Below, one piece after another: positions 4,839-7,324 of a stretch of DNA of 7,324 bases. The stretch is from an uncultured Flavobacterium sp. (GTDB taxonomy: Bacteria > Bacteroidota > Bacteroidia > Flavobacteriales > Flavobacteriaceae). Positions within the stretch are counted from its first letter, which is position 1. Each line of letters opens with the position of its first letter. The position numbers and the translations under genes were made by a program. The notes under the pieces are model-generated. The model ran no database searches and was not told the origin of the DNA. It saw only the letters and a list, made by a program, of their open reading frames with translations. The DNA lies in assembly GCF_946479975.1 (NCBI RefSeq), contig NZ_CAMLIX010000238.1, positions 1 through 7,324 of the forward strand, written 5' to 3'.

Positions 4839-6113
4839 CTAATGCGAATGCTCACCTCCGCCCTTCATTGCTGAAAGCAGATAAAATGCACCTTTTGTAA
4901 CAATTTTGGCTCCCGATTCGATTTTGCCAATGAATTTTATTTCTGTAAAACCTAAATCTGTCGTTCCAGGCACAACTTCTACAGCTTTAAAATGCACTTC
5001 CTCTTCATGAGCTTCTTCTTTTTCACCTTCTTTATGATCGTGCTTTTCTTCTGCATGATTTTCTTCTTGGATAAAAACGTAGAATTTATCAGCATTTTTT
5101 ACGACAGCATCTTTTGGTAAAGCTGGAACTGTAGCATTCGTAATATTAATATTTGCCGAAACATACATTCCAGGAATTAGTCCTTTGGCATCTGCTGGAT
5201 CAATTTTAGCGTGAACAGCAACGGTTTTACTTTCGTTAGAAAAAGATTTATTGATTCCGAAAATCTTTCCTTTAATCGATTTATTGGACTGATTTGTCAA
5301 TACAAAATCAATTACCTGACCAACTGAAATCGAACCTAAATCCTTTTCATACACATTTAAATCCAAATGCATCTGGCTGTTGTCAACCACCTCAAACAGC
5401 GAAACACCTGTATTGGCAAAAGCGCCCTTTGCAATATTAATTTTCCCTACAAAACCATTTATAGGCGCTACAATTGGAACTAGAGACGAATTTCCTTTTG
5501 TAGAAACATGCAAAGCATCGAGTTTGTTTTTTGCTGCCTGCGCTCGTGCTCTTTCTGCTGCCAATTTGGCTTTTACTTCTTGAAATATTTTTCTCGGATT
5601 CACATTTTCATCGCTCAACGTTTTCTGGCGGTTGTATTCTAATTGCAGATATTCTACGTTTGCCGATGCCGACTTATATTCTTCCTGCATTTCGATTACT
5701 TCCAGATTTTGAATGGTCGCCAAAACTTTTCCTTTGTTGACATAAGTTCCTTCTAAAACAAAAATATCTTTTACCGTTCCGCCAATCAAAGTCGAAACTT
5801 CAGCAGAATTTTGTGGAGGAACCGTTGTGTAACCATTTGCTTTTATAATTTTATTCAGGTTTCGATCTTCTACAATACCTGTCTCAATGCCGACTGTTTT
5901 ATATTGAGAAACTGTCAACGCAACTTCTGTTTGAGATTTTTCTTCTTCCTGCGGTTCTTCTGTTTTCTTTTCGTTACAGCTTTGGAAGGTAACCGCAAAG
6001 AGCGCTAAGATTACACAAAGCACGCTAAGTTTAATTTCCTTTCGAACTTTGCGTTTCTTCTTTGTGAACTTTGCGGTTAAATCAGCGTTTAAATAACTAG
6101 ATATATTTTTCAT
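4839..6113 (-). CDS. Periplasmic adaptor (membrane fusion) lipoprotein of a heavy-metal RND efflux system, CzcB/HlyD-like
   Basis: The 424-residue product joins the inner-membrane RND pump to the outer-membrane channel. Domains in order are: basic N-terminus (1-28); hydrophobic signal segment (29-44) with lipobox FQSC and lipidated Cys46; an acidic linker; the first lipoyl half (about 100-135, with GGTVKDIFVLEGTYVNKG); an alpha-helical hairpin (about 138-203, rich in Ala, Glu, Gln and Lys); the second lipoyl half (about 208-245, VAPINGFVGKI); a beta-barrel (about 247-325, ending GLIPGMYVSANI); and a membrane-proximal domain. A His/Glu/Lys-rich insert at 350-374 (HAEEKHDHKEGEKEEAH) and the terminal GEHSH probably bind metal. 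It starts 16 bp after the outer-membrane factor stop, indicating an operon. The ATG is used because no later usable start precedes the signal peptide. Residues 12-42 are encoded by a palindromic repeat (5990-6079), which is very unusual. CusB versus CzcB specificity cannot be settled; the His-rich insert and the ATPase neighbour favour Zn/Co/Cd. Confidence 0.93.
   Translation of the reverse strand: MKNISSYLNADLTAKFTKKKRKVRKEIKLSVLCVILALFAVTFQSCNEKKTEEPQEEEKSQTEVALTVSQYKTVGIETGIVEDRNLNKIIKANGYTTVPPQNSAEVSTLIGGTVKDIFVLEGTYVNKGKVLATIQNLEVIEMQEEYKSASANVEYLQLEYNRQKTLSDENVNPRKIFQEVKAKLAAERARAQAAKNKLDALHVSTKGNSSLVPIVAPINGFVGKINIAKGAFANTGVSLFEVVDNSQMHLDLNVYEKDLGSISVGQVIDFVLTNQSNKSIKGKIFGINKSFSNESKTVAVHAKIDPADAKGLIPGMYVSANINITNATVPALPKDAVVKNADKFYVFIQEENHAEEKHDHKEGEKEEAHEEEVHFKAVEVVPGTTDLGFTEIKFIGKIESGAKIVTKGAFYLLSAMKGGGEHSH
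5990..6079. repeat. 90-bp CGCAAAG-type palindromic repeat inside the adaptor gene
   Basis: TAACCGCAAAG (5990-6000) is the exact reverse complement of CTTTGCGGTTA (6069-6079). The inner parts also pair imperfectly (ACAAAG, ACGC and AAGTTT words), and CGCAAAG/CTTTG words recur throughout. I recall very similar elements as common intergenic repeats in Flavobacterium, from memory only. Here it lies within codons 12-42 of the adaptor gene and is 90 bp, exactly 30 codons, so it keeps the frame open. It encodes the basic stretch and nearly all of the signal-peptide hydrophobic core. Confidence 0.75.
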
Positions 6114-6129
6114 CTTTAATTTTTAAGTT

Positions 6130-7324
6130 TTAATTGCTCTTGATTGTTGGAAATTGAAGTTCGATAGCACTTTGATTGTAGCTGTGCGTGGCTTCTGCAA
6201 ATTGTTTTTTAATATCAATTGCCTGATTTAAAAAACTAATGTAAGCCCAGTAACTCATATCGCCATTGGCATAACTTTTTTGAGCTGTATCTATAATTTG
6301 GCTGGCATATTGCAAACCTTCATTTTGATAATAATCTAAGTTTTTCTGCTGTTTTTCGAAATTGTTTTTCAATTCTTCCCTTTGTAAATTCAGCATCATT
6401 TTGTTTTTGTCCAAAGCCAGCTGCGACTGCGAAATACCAATTTCAGCCGCTTTCGCCTTTGTTGTATTAACGCCTCCAAACAACGGAATCTGTAATCCTG
6501 CTGTAAAGCCCTGAAACAAAGATTCGGTATTTATAGTCTGTGCAAAATATCCTAAACCAACTTTTGGTGTGCGCAACGCTTTAAAAGCTCCGGCTTCTTT
6601 TTGGTAAACCGAAATCTGCTGCTGATAAAATTCAGTTATTAAATTTTCTGCTTTTGAGTTCTCTTGATTCTGAACTAAAACATATTCCAATGCGGTATTT
6701 TGATCAGGAACAACATTTTCATTTGTTTGAATAAAAAATTGCAGCTGTTTCTGATAAATTGCCAAATCGTATGCTAATTGTGCTTTCTGCGTTTCAATTT
6801 CTTTTACTTTCGCTTTAGCGCTGATCACTTCGATATTGCCACTTTCTCCTGTTTTAAAACGTAATTCGGCGTTCTTTAGGAATTTTGTGTAGATCTCATT
6901 CAATTCTGAGTTCAGTGTCTGAATCGAAACTCCGTAAAGATATTGGTAATACGCCAATGTCACCGCTTTTTCAATTTCATAAGATGACAAAGCTTTTCGT
7001 TTTTCAGCCAGTTTTGCGAGTCCTTCCTGCAACTGTCGATTTGCCTTTGTAATGTTTCCTAACGGAAAAAACTGCTGCAATGAGACATTGTGATCAAAAT
7101 CGACACTATTAAACTGACCGCCCTGATACTGCACCTGAAGCGGATCGGGCTGAAAAGCTGCTTTCTTTAAAACGGTTTGTTTTTCGATTTCTTTATCGGC
7201 AATTTTTAAGTCGATGTTATTTGATTTGGCTAATTCTATTGCTTTTTCTAAAGAAATTTTAGTTTGTGCTTGCGATAAGATTGTGAACAATAAAAATGTA
7301 CTTAATTGCAATGTTTTATTTGCC
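6130..7324 (-). CDS. Outer-membrane efflux factor, CzcC/TolC-like (5' partial, possibly the C-terminal part of a longer protein)
   Basis: At least 397 residues of an outer-membrane efflux protein, the exit duct of a tripartite metal pump. A hydrophobic segment (LSTFLLFTILSQAQ) precedes the mature start TKISLEKAIELAKSNN, typical of the family. Numbering from the TTG at 7311, the first repeat has its helices at about 100-195, with LRFKTGESGNIEVISAKAKV at 150-169. The second half has an amphipathic strand FTAGLQIPLFGG (269-280) and SYANGDMSYWAYISFLNQA (346-364), the second copy of the GE/GD-containing turn. The only start codon in the window is that TTG; the frame stays open upstream to the edge (reading ANKT), so the true start lies outside. 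It may be a short distance away, or the domain may be fused to an RND pump. The adaptor gene follows after 16 bp, which supports a single efflux operon. Confidence 0.92.
   Translation of the reverse strand, partial: ANKTLQLSTFLLFTILSQAQTKISLEKAIELAKSNNIDLKIADKEIEKQTVLKKAAFQPDPLQVQYQGGQFNSVDFDHNVSLQQFFPLGNITKANRQLQEGLAKLAEKRKALSSYEIEKAVTLAYYQYLYGVSIQTLNSELNEIYTKFLKNAELRFKTGESGNIEVISAKAKVKEIETQKAQLAYDLAIYQKQLQFFIQTNENVVPDQNTALEYVLVQNQENSKAENLITEFYQQQISVYQKEAGAFKALRTPKVGLGYFAQTINTESLFQGFTAGLQIPLFGGVNTTKAKAAEIGISQSQLALDKNKMMLNLQREELKNNFEKQQKNLDYYQNEGLQYASQIIDTAQKSYANGDMSYWAYISFLNQAIDIKKQFAEATHSYNQSAIELQFPTIKSN

Noticed and set aside
5380..6008. Three plus-strand open frames antisense to the adaptor gene
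   Set aside because: All are antisense to the lipoyl, hairpin and signal-peptide regions of a well-supported gene; no motifs or start context.

Overview
The window looks like a chromosomal piece of a Flavobacterium-like member of the Bacteroidota. This rests on the A+T-rich spacers, the absence of strong Shine-Dalgarno sequences, lipoprotein-type signal peptides, and several families of short palindromic or tandem-like spacer repeats that I associate with Flavobacterium. The genus call is an inference from style and recall, not from a database match.

Left part, plus strand: the last 32 codons of an unidentified gene (to 101); a repeat-filled spacer with a perfect 33-nt palindrome (173-205); a di-heme cytochrome c peroxidase/MauG-family gene (296-1438) closed by a clear intrinsic terminator (1456-1490); and a two-domain VOC/glyoxalase-fold gene (1627-2277). 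The VOC gene converges on the metal genes across a 260-bp spacer built from four copies of an ATCTGCG-type repeat.

Right part, minus strand: a heavy-metal efflux block. In transcription order it holds a CzcC/TolC-type outer-membrane factor whose 5' end runs off the window (6130-7324), a CzcB/HlyD-type periplasmic adaptor lipoprotein (4839-6113) 16 bp later, then a 297-bp repeat-rich spacer and a P1B-type Zn/Cd/Pb-exporting ATPase (2538-4541). The RND pump that should complete the tripartite system is not in the window and is expected just beyond the right edge. Together the genes would move divalent metal from cytoplasm to periplasm (ATPase) and from periplasm to the outside (RND, adaptor and outer-membrane factor). 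Both the ATPase N-terminus and the adaptor carry His/Asp/Glu-rich metal-binding stretches.

The most unusual points are these. The adaptor's signal peptide is encoded almost entirely by a 90-bp (30-codon) palindromic repeat lying inside the reading frame. The peroxidase has a TTG start and a tyrosine where a lipobox cysteine would be expected. The outer-membrane factor has no convincing start in the window and may be the C-terminal part of an RND-TolC fusion. Nearly every spacer holds a different repeat family, including an approximately 100-bp MITE-like inverted repeat at 4684-4783. I see no RNA genes, CRISPR arrays or insertion-sequence transposases, and no wholly new system.
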